This document shows positions 1-8,769 of a DNA stretch of 61,132 nt, piece by piece (the first letter of the stretch is position 1; each line of letters begins with the position of its first letter). The position numbers and the translations under genes are program-made. The notes below the pieces were generated by a model, which was not told the origin of the DNA, ran no database searches, and saw only the letters and a program-made list of their open reading frames with translations. Source of the DNA: Burkholderia sp. Bp9143 (lineage in GTDB: Bacteria; Pseudomonadota; Gammaproteobacteria; Burkholderiales; Burkholderiaceae); assembly GCF_003853645.1 (NCBI RefSeq), contig NZ_QTPO01000052.1:1-61132 (forward strand). Reading direction: 5' to 3'.

Positions 1-3000
1 ACCACGCAACCTCCCCCGCCTCGTCCGTCAACTCCTGCGGCGTGCCGATCTGATCACAATGGTAGTACGCCAGCGACTCAATATCCGCTGCCTCGTTCTC
101 CCCATCCCCCAACACCGCCGGCCCCGTCACCCGCACCAGCGGCGTGAAACTCCCCGGCTCATACACGTAGTGCGTCGTCTCGCGCTTGTCCCACGACGTC
201 TCGTACGCCAGCGTATCCCCGTCCCACCCGTACAACGTCAAGCCGTAGCCGTGCTCCTGCTTCAGCCGCCGCCGCTCCGCATCCCGCCAGCCACTGCCCG
301 CGTTCATCAGATGCGGCACCCGTGGCTCCGTCAGCTTCGCGATACGCCGACCCAGCCCGTCGTACACATACCGCGCCTCCATGTGGCGGTTTGCCGCCGT
401 CACCATCCGGCCAAGGCTATTCCACCCGAACTCCGTGCGCTCGCCGTTGCGCGTGCGCGTCGTCAGGTTCCCTTGCTTGTCGTATGTATAGTGCGTGCCG
501 GCATATTCCTTCAGCAGGTTGTCCAGCAGCGGCGCGGCCGGCTTCCCGCCGAGCGCGCCAATCCCGTGCGCATCTCGCTCAGTCGCTTCCACGATATTGC
601 TCGCGGGATCAAACGCGAACGTCTCCACACCCAGCGACGACTGCGCGCGCGTGAGCCGGCCGATCGGATCGTACGCATACTGGATCACGCCGCGCCGCAT
701 GTCGGCAATCTGGGTCAGTTGACTCGCCGCATCGTACTGGTAGCGGCGCTCCGCCACCTTGCCTCCCTTGCCCCGCAGCGTCTGTCGCGCAAGCCGGCCT
801 GCTTCGTCGTACTGCGTCGCCTGCGTCAGCCCGTTGCCCAGTTCGCGCAGCGTCTCGCGGTGCGCGTCGTCTCGCTCGAAATTCGCGACGCTCCTGCCGT
901 CGAGAACGAGGCCGTGCACATGCCCCGATCCATACGTCAGCCAGTCGAGCCGGCGACCATCCGGACGCGTGGTTGCGATCCGCGCACCCACCTCGTCGTA
1001 CTCGTGCCGCCACGCGAACTCGTAGCGTTCGCGCTCGACCGTCAGGCTCAGGGTTTCGCGCTCAAGGTTGCCAACCGAGTCGTGGAAGCGTCGAACGGTC
1101 GACTGGCCGTTCTTCGCCTGCAGCAGCCTGCCCAGCCCGTCGTACTGGAACGACTCGCGCGCGACCTTCACCTCGCCCTGCGGCTTGAGGAATACCTGCC
1201 CCCGATCAGTGAATTGCGCCGGCCAGCCCTGACGTTCGGCAAGCCGTCCCATCGGGTCGTATTCGAATGCTTGCATGACGTCGCCATACAGGCGATTCGT
1301 CACGACTCCGCTACCTGAACGGCGGAAATACCGCGTCACGCGTTCGTCGAAGTCCGTCTCGCTGGCAAGGCGCCCGACGCTGTCGTAGCCGAACCGGTAC
1401 TCTCGTCCATTCTCGTTGCGCAGCAGTGTGATCCGTCCCTGCCGATCCCAGCCGTACTCCAGTGCAGCGCCGTTGGCATCGATCCGCCTGGCCGGCAGAC
1501 CGGCGCGCGTATAGCTGTAGCGCGTTGGCCGGTTCAGTGCATCGGTATGCGTCAACAGCCGTCCCTCGGCGTCGCGCTCGAACGTCTCGCGACTGCCGTC
1601 CGGATGTCTGACCCACGCAAGCTGGCCAGCCTCGTAGCCATACCGCGTCGCCTCGCCCGCCGGGCTCTGCTGCTGGACGAGCCGTCCGCGCGCGTCATAT
1701 GTCCACGTCGAGGTCTTGCCCGAGCAGTCCGTGTAGCGCTCGATCTGCCCGTCGTCGCGCCACGCAATCCGCTTTGTCCCGCCCTTCGGGTCGGTAATCG
1801 CGATCGGCAGGCCTGCGCGGTCGTACTCGTACTTCGTCACTCGCCCGAGCGGATCGGTCGCCTCCGTCACACGCCCCTTGCTGTCGTAATACCGCTGCCA
1901 GCGATGACCTTCCGGGTCCTGCAAGCCGATCATGTCGCCACCGTGGTCATAGACGTAATACGCAGTGCGTCCGTCCTGCTGTGTATGCGACGTCAAATGC
2001 CCTGCGTCGTCCCACGTGAAAGATTCCTCGGTGCCGTCAGGGAACACGTGACGCGTCACATGCTTGGCGGCATCGCGAAAGAACCATTCTTCAGTCTCGT
2101 CCGGATACACGATCCGGTACACGTAGCCGTCGATGTCGTAGTACTGCTGCGTCGTATGACCTAGCGCGTCCGTTACGAAGGTCAGCCGCAACCGGTCGTG
2201 CCACGTCAGCCGCGTATCGAACGTGCCGTCGTCCGCCCATTCGCGCACTGCCTTCGCGTCCAGGTGCCTGCCGTCCCATTCGAGGTTCGTCCCGCGTCCG
2301 GTTCGGTCGGCGTAGCGGGTGATCAGGTGGTGAGAATAGGTGTAGCTCCACGACGCGTCGTTCTCATCGGCTGCTTCCACCAGATCGCCGGCTTCATCGT
2401 AGCGATAGCATGCAAGCGTGCGAATCACCGCCCCCGCATCGTCGACCAGTGTGATGCGCGTGATGCGGCCGGCCGCGTCGTGCGTCACCGTCGCGATAGT
2501 CCCGGCCGCATCGATCGTTGCGAGCAGGCCATTCGCCCACGTCAGCGTCACCGCATTGCCCGAGCGATCCTCGATCTTCGCGAGGACGAAGCGGGTGCCG
2601 CATCGTTCATAGGTCTCGATCAACTTTTCGTCACGCACGACGCGGAGCCGATCGACCGACTCGCGCGTGATCGTGCACGACTCGAGCGGGTCGTGATGCG
2701 GCTGGCTCGGTTTCAGGGCCGGATAGTCGATGCTGCGTCCCGACGCATCGTGATAGACAAACGCGTCGCCTTGCGCCTCGAACGTGACGTGATATGGCGA
2801 TGTCCAGCGCGGACCGAGCGGACCCTGCTCGTCATGGGCACCGAAGTTCGAGCGATAGGTGCGCATCCATTCGATCGGCACGATGCCCGGCAGCACGAAA
2901 TCGGTGTGCGCGAACGATTCGTCTCCGAGCGCCAGCCCGATCGCACCGCCCACCCGTGCAGGCGGCTGGCCGGTCTCGCACCGGCAGCCCGGACCGGGCT

Positions 3001-3559
3001 TGCGCGCGTTTGCCTCGCCGGAGATGCTCGTGATCTGTTGCCCGCCTTCCTTGCGCTTCGCCTGATTCGACCGGTGGCTGTCGATCGTCGCGAAGGCATG
3101 GCGCTTCACCTGAATCGCACGAATCAGGATATTGAGCAGGTACATCACCGTGCCGACGTCTTCGCCGGACAAGCCGTGAATCCGACGCTTGACCTCCGGA
3201 ATGCTCGTGCGGATATCGGCGGCCAGCCCGCGAATCGCCGCCCTGGCTTGCGCCGGCGTCAGCGATACGAGCACGTTCGCTTCGGCGTTCATGCCGGCCT
3301 TGTACACGTCCCACACCGCGCCAAACAGGTCGTCCAGTGTTTCGATCGGGTCGTGCAGCAGCGCGCTGGCCGACACGCGCGCCACCTTCTGCCGGGCAGA
3401 GGCCAGATTCTCGCTGGGATCGGTCAAGCGTCCCGACGCCAACGCATCGAGCCCGTTCGCCAACTGTGTCAGGCGCTTCTCGGCCTCCTTGCCCGCTTCG
3501 TTCAGTAGTTCAGCGAGCCGGTTCTTCGCCTCCACGACGAACGGCTCGAGATCCCCCAT
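1..3559 (-). CDS. RHS/YD-repeat protein, 3' end outside the window (T6SS-associated)
   Basis: The minus-strand frame from the ATG at 3559 stays open to the left edge (about 1186 codons) and gives a typical RHS protein. It has a helical N-terminal region of roughly 150 residues, then a DUF6531-like entry (pattern DF-LPG-PI-W-RTYRSNFG), then many YD repeats such as YDARGRL, YDSVGRL and YDGLGRR. At the edge it reads YHCDQIGTPQELTD, the conserved segment just before the RHS core end, so the variable C-terminal toxin and any immunity gene lie outside. RHS proteins form a shell around a toxic C-terminus delivered by T6SS. The ATG shares its A with the TGA of the upstream vgrG remnant (TGATG) and has no good ribosome binding site, so translation is probably coupled. 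The same frame continues upstream of the ATG (GIAGHFTATL), which suggests the native N-terminus was lost. Confidence 0.9.
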   Translation of the reverse strand, partial: MGDLEPFVVEAKNRLAELLNEAGKEAEKRLTQLANGLDALASGRLTDPSENLASARQKVARVSASALLHDPIETLDDLFGAVWDVYKAGMNAEANVLVSLTPAQARAAIRGLAADIRTSIPEVKRRIHGLSGEDVGTVMYLLNILIRAIQVKRHAFATIDSHRSNQAKRKEGGQQITSISGEANARKPGPGCRCETGQPPARVGGAIGLALGDESFAHTDFVLPGIVPIEWMRTYRSNFGAHDEQGPLGPRWTSPYHVTFEAQGDAFVYHDASGRSIDYPALKPSQPHHDPLESCTITRESVDRLRVVRDEKLIETYERCGTRFVLAKIEDRSGNAVTLTWANGLLATIDAAGTIATVTHDAAGRITRITLVDDAGAVIRTLACYRYDEAGDLVEAADENDASWSYTYSHHLITRYADRTGRGTNLEWDGRHLDAKAVREWADDGTFDTRLTWHDRLRLTFVTDALGHTTQQYYDIDGYVYRIVYPDETEEWFFRDAAKHVTRHVFPDGTEESFTWDDAGHLTSHTQQDGRTAYYVYDHGGDMIGLQDPEGHRWQRYYDSKGRVTEATDPLGRVTKYEYDRAGLPIAITDPKGGTKRIAWRDDGQIERYTDCSGKTSTWTYDARGRLVQQQSPAGEATRYGYEAGQLAWVRHPDGSRETFERDAEGRLLTHTDALNRPTRYSYTRAGLPARRIDANGAALEYGWDRQGRITLLRNENGREYRFGYDSVGRLASETDFDERVTRYFRRSGSGVVTNRLYGDVMQAFEYDPMGRLAERQGWPAQFTDRGQVFLKPQGEVKVARESFQYDGLGRLLQAKNGQSTVRRFHDSVGNLERETLSLTVERERYEFAWRHEYDEVGARIATTRPDGRRLDWLTYGSGHVHGLVLDGRSVANFERDDAHRETLRELGNGLTQATQYDEAGRLARQTLRGKGGKVAERRYQYDAASQLTQIADMRRGVIQYAYDPIGRLTRAQSSLGVETFAFDPASNIVEATERDAHGIGALGGKPAAPLLDNLLKEYAGTHYTYDKQGNLTTRTRNGERTEFGWNSLGRMVTAANRHMEARYVYDGLGRRIAKLTEPRVPHLMNAGSGWRDAERRRLKQEHGYGLTLYGWDGDTLAYETSWDKRETTHYVYEPGSFTPLVRVTGPAVLGDGENEAADIESLAYYHCDQIGTPQELTDEAGEVAW

Positions 3560-4170
3560 CAACGTCGCCGTGAAGTGTCCCGCGATGCCCAGTCGGTCTC
3601 GAACGCCTGGCGCTGCACGTCACGCTTCGGGTAGCGGCCGCGGAACGCGCCGGCCAGCCGCTTGTCGACGGGATACGGGTACTTCGCAAGCACCGCGTTC
3701 GTGATCTCCACGACACTCATGTCCTGGAAGATCCGGCTGTCCTGCGTGAGCATCGCGCGGTACAGCCAAGGCCGCAGTTCGAGTTCGTACAGGATCGAGT
3801 GGCGGTCCTCGCCCGCGACGCGCGCCTCGGTAACCAGCGCCGTGATCTCCCGCGTGCCCGCGCCAACATTCCCGCTTCCGGCATTGCCCGCGAGACCAGG
3901 AATAAACCGCCCTTTGCCTTCGAGCTGGATCGACACGGTCACCTCGGTGCCGACGATCTTGTCCAGGTCGAGATTGGCCGTCACGCTCGGCGAGAACGCG
4001 AATGCGTCGTCCGTGCGCAGCGTGACGACATAGCGGCATGCGTCGAGACGGCCGATCGTCTCGGTGCCCTGTAGCCGCACCGGCGCAAACACCGGCAGAG
4101 CGTCAATGCCGTAGGTCGGCAGTGCCGCCCCCGAAATCGACAGCGTGCGGGCTTGATCGAGTGTCGGCAT
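3559..4170 (-). pseudogene. vgrG: VgrG, N-terminal fragment (T6SS spike), truncated
   Basis: This encodes 203 residues with the start of a Burkholderia VgrG: a gp27-like N-terminal region with LRPWLYRAMLTQDSRIFQ and YPKRDVQRQAFETDW. In intact family members the chain continues after FETDW through the rest of the gp27 domain, the gp5 beta-helix and often a C-terminal extension (usually more than 600 residues). Here it reads nine more unrelated codons and stops. The start at 4170 has GGGAG upstream and lies 17 bases after the PAAR stop. The stop overlaps the start of the RHS gene. A trimeric spike needs the missing beta-helix, so this fragment should not form a working tip. The simplest reading is a deletion that joined the 5' third of vgrG to the middle of an RHS gene. 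A designed short adaptor is less likely. Confidence 0.85.
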
Positions 4171-4187
4171 ACCCAATCTCCCGTCTC

Positions 4188-4439
4188 TCATGCGCCGACC
4201 ACGGTCGCACCGCAACCGGTCTTGTCGCCGTGATAACCCACGCGCCGGCCCCGGTGCGTACGCGGGCCGCTCGCCAGCAGCGGGAAAACACCACCGCATT
4301 TCGGGCAGATCACGCCGTGGCCGTCCAGCGATACGGCGATCCCAAGGTGCTTCAGTTCATCGGTCGCTTCGATGACCTTGCCGCCATGGTCGGTCACGTC
4401 GCCAAGACGGACCATGTCGCGACCCCGTGCGTCTCGCAT
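4188..4439 (-). CDS. PAAR domain protein (T6SS tip)
   Basis: The 83-residue product is a stand-alone PAAR protein. It opens with VRLGDVTDHGGKVIEA, has the paired cysteines ICPKCGG in the middle and closes with a His/Cys element GYHGDKTGCGATVVG, matching the metal-binding cone that sharpens the VgrG spike. I chose the ATG at 4439 because GAGG sits 8 bases upstream. A longer frame to 4544 has an atypical, AT-rich N-terminus. It is the first gene of the PAAR, vgrG fragment, RHS cassette. PAAR proteins recruit effectors, so this one may still serve an intact VgrG encoded elsewhere. Confidence 0.88.
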   Translation of the reverse strand: MRDARGRDMVRLGDVTDHGGKVIEATDELKHLGIAVSLDGHGVICPKCGGVFPLLASGPRTHRGRRVGYHGDKTGCGATVVGA

Positions 4440-4452
4440 GACGCCTACCTCG

Positions 4453-4477
4453 CAAGAGAAATGAAATTTTTCTCTTG
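4453..4477. promoter_or_regulatory. Perfect 9-bp inverted repeat just upstream of the PAAR ribosome binding site
   Basis: Arms CAAGAGAAA and TTTCTCTTG flank a 7-base loop. The repeat ends 13 bases before the PAAR start codon, inside an AT-rich spacer (4440-4615) that contrasts with the GC-rich surroundings. It could be a DNA operator or an mRNA hairpin next to the ribosome binding site. No tract typical of a terminator follows. Confidence 0.5.
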
Positions 4478-4615
4478 TACCTAACTTCAAATCGACACGC
4501 AATTTTTGAGATTGATTTCCAGGTTTTTCAGCCCATTGAATCAATCAATCGCGAAGGTTGTCGTACTTATACGAGCCCTAACACGCAGATTCAGACAACT
4601 CCGGCCATGCTTGCT

Positions 4616-5695
4616 TCACCCCCTCGGCCTCACGCGTTTCGCCCGCACGATCGGATTCGATCGCGACGTCAGGCTCATCGCGCCGCGCAAGCGCTCGAAC
4701 GCGACATCCTCCTTCAACCCGAAGCGGCCGACCGCCGGCCATGCGAGCGCTTCATCGAGCCACCTTCCCCATGCGTCGCCGTGAAAGCGGCGCGCGAATT
4801 CGCGCACCCTGTCCGGCGCGGCGATCACGATACCCGCCAGCAGGTAATACGCCCAGAAACTGCCCGCGCCGACGAGCCGGTCGAGCCGGCACACGGACAC
4901 CGCCGCGAGCAGACCGTCCACCGACGCGAGATCGGCGCGCCGTTCGCGAATCGCGCGCGCAACGAGATTGTGCTGACCGCCGTACGCGGCGAAGGACATC
5001 CCCTTGCCGGCTGCAAGCGCCGCGCCGAACATCGCGAGCGCGGCCATCTCGTCGATGCGCGCGGCATCGTCGCGCGGCCCGCAGACGCGCAGCACGATCG
5101 CGTCGATGATCGCCCCTGGATGGGCCGACGGCTCCACGCAGGCCGCCGCGACGGCCGCGCGTCGTTCTCTCAGGTTCTTCGCGGGCGGCGCATCGCCGTT
5201 CTCGCGTTGTTCTCGTCCTGTGGGCTCGACACCATCATCGTCACCGCCAGGCTCGACGCCGCCGGCAATCCGTTCGAGCGCGGCCCAGCCATCGTTCGGA
5301 TCGTCGAAGGCCCACGCGTCGACGAAGCCGTGCGCCGACTCGAATACCGCGCGCGATCCCCGGCAGCGTCGCTCGGCGTGCGCGAGCTGCCGCGCGTCGG
5401 GAACGTGCATGCATGCGCCGAGCGGATCGCTCACGTCGCACGCGCACCCGCCGCCGTCCGTTGCAATCCACGGCGCGAGTTCGTGCAGGACGGCGATCGC
5501 GTCGTGCGACAGGTTCACACCGGCTCGCACGCGTGCCGCGCGCGACGGCAGGACGGCCATTGTGCCGGCATCGTCCGTCGCCATGCAAACCGCTTCGTCC
5601 AGGTGTTCGATCAGGTACTGCAGCCACGCGGCCGTGCGCAGCCGGTCAGGCGTCGCACCGCGGGCATCGCCATACTTCGCTGGGTCGGTGAGCAT
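4616..5695 (-). CDS. Unrecognised protein, 359 residues
   Basis: I do not recognise this family. The chosen start gives MLTDPAKYGDARG, followed by an acidic and cysteine-containing central part (GGGCACDVSDPLGACMH), an Asp/Glu-rich linker around residues 150-175 and an Ala-rich, probably helical C-terminal half (MFGAALAAGKGMSFAAYGGQHN). No signal peptide or clear membrane segment is visible. No strong ribosome binding site precedes 5695 and the frame is open further upstream, so the start is uncertain. It lies on the same strand just upstream of the T6SS tip cassette, separated by an AT-rich spacer. It may be an accessory gene of that cassette, but position is the only evidence. Confidence 0.6.
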   Translation of the reverse strand: MLTDPAKYGDARGATPDRLRTAAWLQYLIEHLDEAVCMATDDAGTMAVLPSRAARVRAGVNLSHDAIAVLHELAPWIATDGGGCACDVSDPLGACMHVPDARQLAHAERRCRGSRAVFESAHGFVDAWAFDDPNDGWAALERIAGGVEPGGDDDGVEPTGREQRENGDAPPAKNLRERRAAVAAACVEPSAHPGAIIDAIVLRVCGPRDDAARIDEMAALAMFGAALAAGKGMSFAAYGGQHNLVARAIRERRADLASVDGLLAAVSVCRLDRLVGAGSFWAYYLLAGIVIAAPDRVREFARRFHGDAWGRWLDEALAWPAVGRFGLKEDVAFERLRGAMSLTSRSNPIVRAKRVRPRG

Positions 5696-5918
5696 GGGTG
5701 GTCCGGAATGGTTGTTTTGTGTCGGCCGAAGCAGGCGGCACAGTACGTCGCACCGCTCCCCCACATGGCCGCCCGCCTCGGATCGCGAAGCAGGCGGCGA
5801 GCCGGTCGTCGCGCCGATACGCGCGACGACGCGAATGCATCGCGAAACCGGAATGCCCGCCGCGCATCCCTGCACGGCCCTCGTCCATGGCGGGCGTCCG
5901 GCCTCGATCACGCGACGC

Positions 5919-6422
5919 TTATTGCACGTGGAACTTCGGCGACGTGGCGACCGTGCCGCTGACCGTGCAGTCCGGCGTCAGCACCGCGTTGTTGAACGTC
6001 AGCGACGAGTTCGGATCGCTCCACGTCGTCACGACCTTGCTCGGCCCGCAGGTGCCGAGCAGCGTCACGGTCACCTTCGCGTTGTTGATCGACAGCTGCG
6101 TCGTGCTGTCGGCCTGCCCCGTCCACGGCGCCGCGCTGGTCGCGCTGCCGCTGATCAGGCCGCACGTCGCGCCGCCCGCGAACGTCGTCGACGTGATGTT
6201 GACGATGCCGGTCGAGCTGATCGTGCCGTTGAACGTCGCGTTGCAACTCGCGTTGATCGCCCCCTTGGCCAGAACCGTGAGACCCGTCGCGGAGAACGGC
6301 TCCCCGTTCGGATTCATGGCCTGACCGTCGGCGCGCGACACGGTCACGGCGAAAGCAGGCGCGGCCGACACCGCGGTGAATGCCACTGCAGCAACAAGCG
6401 ATACGATTTTGCGAATGCTCAT
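5919..6422 (-). CDS. praB: PraB-like secreted protein (alkane oxidation activator family)
   Basis: A 167-residue exported protein. The signal peptide MSIRKIVSLVAAVAF...APAFA is cleaved near residue 23. The mature part is Thr/Ser/Ala-rich, with beta-sandwich-like repeats (FSATGLTVLAKGAINASCNATFNGTI is split here in words: a TGLTVL strand, an ASCNATF strand) and paired cysteines (CNATF, ATCGLI, GTCGPS, PDCTV). This pattern resembles PraB of Pseudomonas, an extracellular protein that stimulates growth on hexadecane. The ATG at 6422 has GGGGG about 7 bases upstream. It is the last gene of a four-gene minus-strand cluster with an OmpW-like porin and two DUF2957 lipoproteins. Family assignment comes from recalled sequence pattern, not from a search. 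Confidence 0.65.
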   Translation of the reverse strand: MSIRKIVSLVAAVAFTAVSAAPAFAVTVSRADGQAMNPNGEPFSATGLTVLAKGAINASCNATFNGTISSTGIVNITSTTFAGGATCGLISGSATSAAPWTGQADSTTQLSINNAKVTVTLLGTCGPSKVVTTWSDPNSSLTFNNAVLTPDCTVSGTVATSPKFHVQ

Positions 6423-6517
6423 TTGAACTGCCCCCTCTCTCTTCACAAATGGCGGCACGCCGCCAGGAACGCGACACGCCGGCCGGAGTGACCCGGCCGC
6501 TCGGTCGCAGGAAGCCG

Positions 6518-6540
6518 CCGGCGCGCGTGCTGCGCGCCGG
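6518..6540 (-). terminator. GC hairpin just after the OmpW-family gene
   Basis: A perfect 9-bp stem (CCGGCGCGC / GCGCGCCGG) with a 5-base loop starts a few bases beyond the stop codon at 6546. No T-run follows, so it may be a weak terminator or an mRNA 3'-end stabiliser between ompW and praB. Confidence 0.4.
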
Positions 6541-6545
6541 ACGGC

Positions 6546-7370
6546 TCAGAACTTGTAGGAAATCCCGACGAACGTGATCAACGGGTCCGCCTTCAGCCGC
6601 GTGCGCGTGGTCGCGAGCGTCGACCCGTCGGCGGCCTTGATCACGAGCGACGAGTAGGTCTTCAGCGGCATGTAGGTCAGCGTTGCCGTGAGCCCCCAGT
6701 GCTTGTCGATCGCATAGCTCGCGCCGACGTTGTAGACCGGCGTGAACGACGACGACGCCTTGCCCTCCACCGACGTCGGCCCCGGCTTGCCGGCGCCGGC
6801 CGCGAGCACGCTGCCGAGGTTCTCGTTGATGTCCTTCGCGAAGTTGCCGTTCAGTTCGATGTTGCTGAACCAGCTGTAGGCCACGCCGATCCCGACGAAC
6901 GGACGGAACTTCGCGGTCGGTGCATTGAAGTAGTACTGCAGAATGATCGTCGGACTCCACTGCCGCGCGTTCTTCACGGCCGGCTGGTTCGACGGGTTGT
7001 CCATGTCGACGCTGCCGAGCGAGCCGGCCGGGCCCGGCGGCCGGATCACGCCGTGCCCGGTCAGCGTGAACTCGGGCGGCACGCCGAGCACCGACGTCAC
7101 CGCGATGTGGTCGGTGAAGAAGTGCGTGAGCGTGAGGCCGACCGTATCGGCATTGTTGACCGTCAGGCTCGTGCCCGGCGACGTGAACGATCCGGGCAGC
7201 CGCAGCGGCCCGTTGATCGGCATGCTCGCGAGATTCGTCGTCAGCCCGTTGGTCGAATCCTGCGGCATGATGTGCAGCCAGCCCAGCGTCGCGACGTTGT
7301 CACCCGCCTGCTGGGCCGATGCGAGTGTCGACACGCCCGCGACGACCCCCGCGACAATCAGCTTCTTCAT
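6546..7370 (-). CDS. OmpW-family outer membrane protein
   Basis: The 274-residue protein has a signal peptide (MKKLIVAGVVAGVSTLASA) and then alternating beta strands ending in a C-terminal Phe (GISYKF), the outer-membrane insertion signal. Family hallmarks visible are GWLHIMPQDS near the N-terminus, VGLTLTHFFTDHIAV, PTIILQYYF and FRPFVGIGVAYSWF. OmpW-family barrels of eight strands admit small hydrophobic compounds; the AlkL subgroup serves alkane uptake. The start at 7370 has a strong GGGGGAGA ribosome binding site. Next to a PraB-like gene, uptake of a hydrophobic substrate is a reasonable inference. At 274 residues it is longer than Escherichia coli OmpW because of extended loops. Confidence 0.88.
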   Translation of the reverse strand: MKKLIVAGVVAGVSTLASAQQAGDNVATLGWLHIMPQDSTNGLTTNLASMPINGPLRLPGSFTSPGTSLTVNNADTVGLTLTHFFTDHIAVTSVLGVPPEFTLTGHGVIRPPGPAGSLGSVDMDNPSNQPAVKNARQWSPTIILQYYFNAPTAKFRPFVGIGVAYSWFSNIELNGNFAKDINENLGSVLAAGAGKPGPTSVEGKASSSFTPVYNVGASYAIDKHWGLTATLTYMPLKTYSSLVIKAADGSTLATTRTRLKADPLITFVGISYKF

Positions 7371-7444
7371 GAAGTCTCCCCCTCGTTCTGTCCGGGGCGC
7401 CGCGCTGCCGCGCGCGACGCCACCGTGTCTCCATCCATGCACGT

Positions 7445-8698
7445 TCACTGCACGAACGCGCCGACCGTGAAGTACGGATTGCTCGTATCGGCCATGTCGA
7501 GGAATCCGAACACGCCGCCGGTGAACACGAACTTGCCGGTCGCCGTCCCCGCCGCCGCATCCGCATGCACGGTCGTCACGACGCCCGGCACCTGCTGCGT
7601 GTAATCGAGGTTCAGCGCACGCGTGAGCGCGGCCTGCGACGCATTGAACGGATCGAGCAGCGTGGCCTGCGCGCCGACCAGTGCGGTCGCGCGGTAGTTG
7701 AATGCGCTGTCGACGCCCGTGTACTCGCCGTTCTGCGAGCCCGGCGCGATCGCCGTCCGCGGACTCAGGAACGAGATGCCCGATTCGTCGTCCGCGCTCG
7801 GCGGGCCCTGCGTGAGGTCCGCGTTCGCGGCACCGGTGCGGATGAAGATCGGCACGAGCTGGTTGCGCAGCTTGCCGACGATCATGATTCCCTTGCCGGC
7901 CTTCGCCGGATCGAGTGCGGCGAGCGTCGGCGGAAGCTGCGGCTGGTAGTTCGGCGACTGGAACGCCGGCGCATCGGCACGCAGCGTGAACGGCTGGTTC
8001 ACGGTCGCGCTCGACGCTAGCGGCTGGCCGCCGTTCTTCTTCCCGAAGTTGTCGGTCTCGACGTAGCTGCCGTCCGCATGGATCGTCACCTGCTGGTCGA
8101 GCGCCACCGGCTGGAAGTTCTGCGACGGCACCTGGTGGTAGCCGAGCTGGTTGTATGTGCCGGCGATCTTCGACAGATCGGTTTCGAGCGACGAGAAGCT
8201 GATGAACGGGTAGTACGGGAACGTCGTCTTCGGAATCCTGCCCACGCCGATCACGCCATCGAACTGGATCGTCGCGCCCGGAATCGCGCCGCCCAGCACG
8301 CCTTCGCCGAGGAACAGGCGCGCCGGCCGGCTCGGGTCGAGGCTCGCGTTCCGCATCCGGAACGTGCACTGGTTCAGCTTCACGGTCGGCAGGCCGGTCT
8401 CGTCGGCCAGCGTGCCGTCGACGACGTTGGCCGGCGCCATGTCGCGCGTCGGCTGGACGGTACCGGTGGTCGTCGGCACCGGCGACGCGAGGTAGGTCAT
8501 CCGGTACGTCATCTTCGTCGTGTCGAGCTGCACCTTCACGAGTTCGCCCGAGCCGGAGCCGCCGATGAACACCGTGTTGTAGTCGATGGTCTGCGGGCAC
8601 AGCCGGACCACCGGCGCGGGCGGCGGGTCGCCGTCGCCGCCGCAGGCGACCAGCACGGGCGCGAGCGACGCCGCGGCCATCCAATGCTTCACATTCAT
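7445..8698 (-). CDS. DUF2957-type lipoprotein
   Basis: A 417-residue predicted lipoprotein with lipobox LVAC at Cys19. The mature N-terminus has a CPQTIDYNTVFIGGSGSGE motif that recurs in the neighbouring gene at 8770-10383, as do VKVQLDTTKMTY and a C-terminal FTVGAFVQ. I recall this family as DUF2957, found in Burkholderia and relatives, function unknown. Many Gly/Thr/Pro and aromatic residues and no further membrane segment suggest a beta-rich protein anchored in the envelope. The ribosome binding site AAGAGGAAT precedes 8698. It is cotranscribed in all likelihood with its paralogue upstream and the OmpW and PraB-like genes downstream. Confidence 0.75.
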   Translation of the reverse strand: MNVKHWMAAASLAPVLVACGGDGDPPPAPVVRLCPQTIDYNTVFIGGSGSGELVKVQLDTTKMTYRMTYLASPVPTTTGTVQPTRDMAPANVVDGTLADETGLPTVKLNQCTFRMRNASLDPSRPARLFLGEGVLGGAIPGATIQFDGVIGVGRIPKTTFPYYPFISFSSLETDLSKIAGTYNQLGYHQVPSQNFQPVALDQQVTIHADGSYVETDNFGKKNGGQPLASSATVNQPFTLRADAPAFQSPNYQPQLPPTLAALDPAKAGKGIMIVGKLRNQLVPIFIRTGAANADLTQGPPSADDESGISFLSPRTAIAPGSQNGEYTGVDSAFNYRATALVGAQATLLDPFNASQAALTRALNLDYTQQVPGVVTTVHADAAAGTATGKFVFTGGVFGFLDMADTSNPYFTVGAFVQ

Positions 8699-8723
8699 AG
8701 GATTCCTCTTGAATTTCGATTCG

Positions 8724-8748
8724 CCGGCGGCGACGCATGCGCCGCCGG
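8724..8748 (-). repeat. Intergenic hairpin between the two DUF2957 genes
   Basis: A perfect 9-bp stem CCGGCGGCG / CGCCGCCGG with loop ACGCATG. The identical stem recurs at 47083-47104 in the tetronate operon. No T-run follows. It may act as a transcript processing or stabilising element, or as a partial terminator. Confidence 0.45.
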
Positions 8749-8769
8749 TGTTCCGTGTTCAGTCCACCG

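Noticed and set aside
2198..3508. Plus-strand ORF of 436 codons
   Set aside because: Antisense to the RHS repeats.
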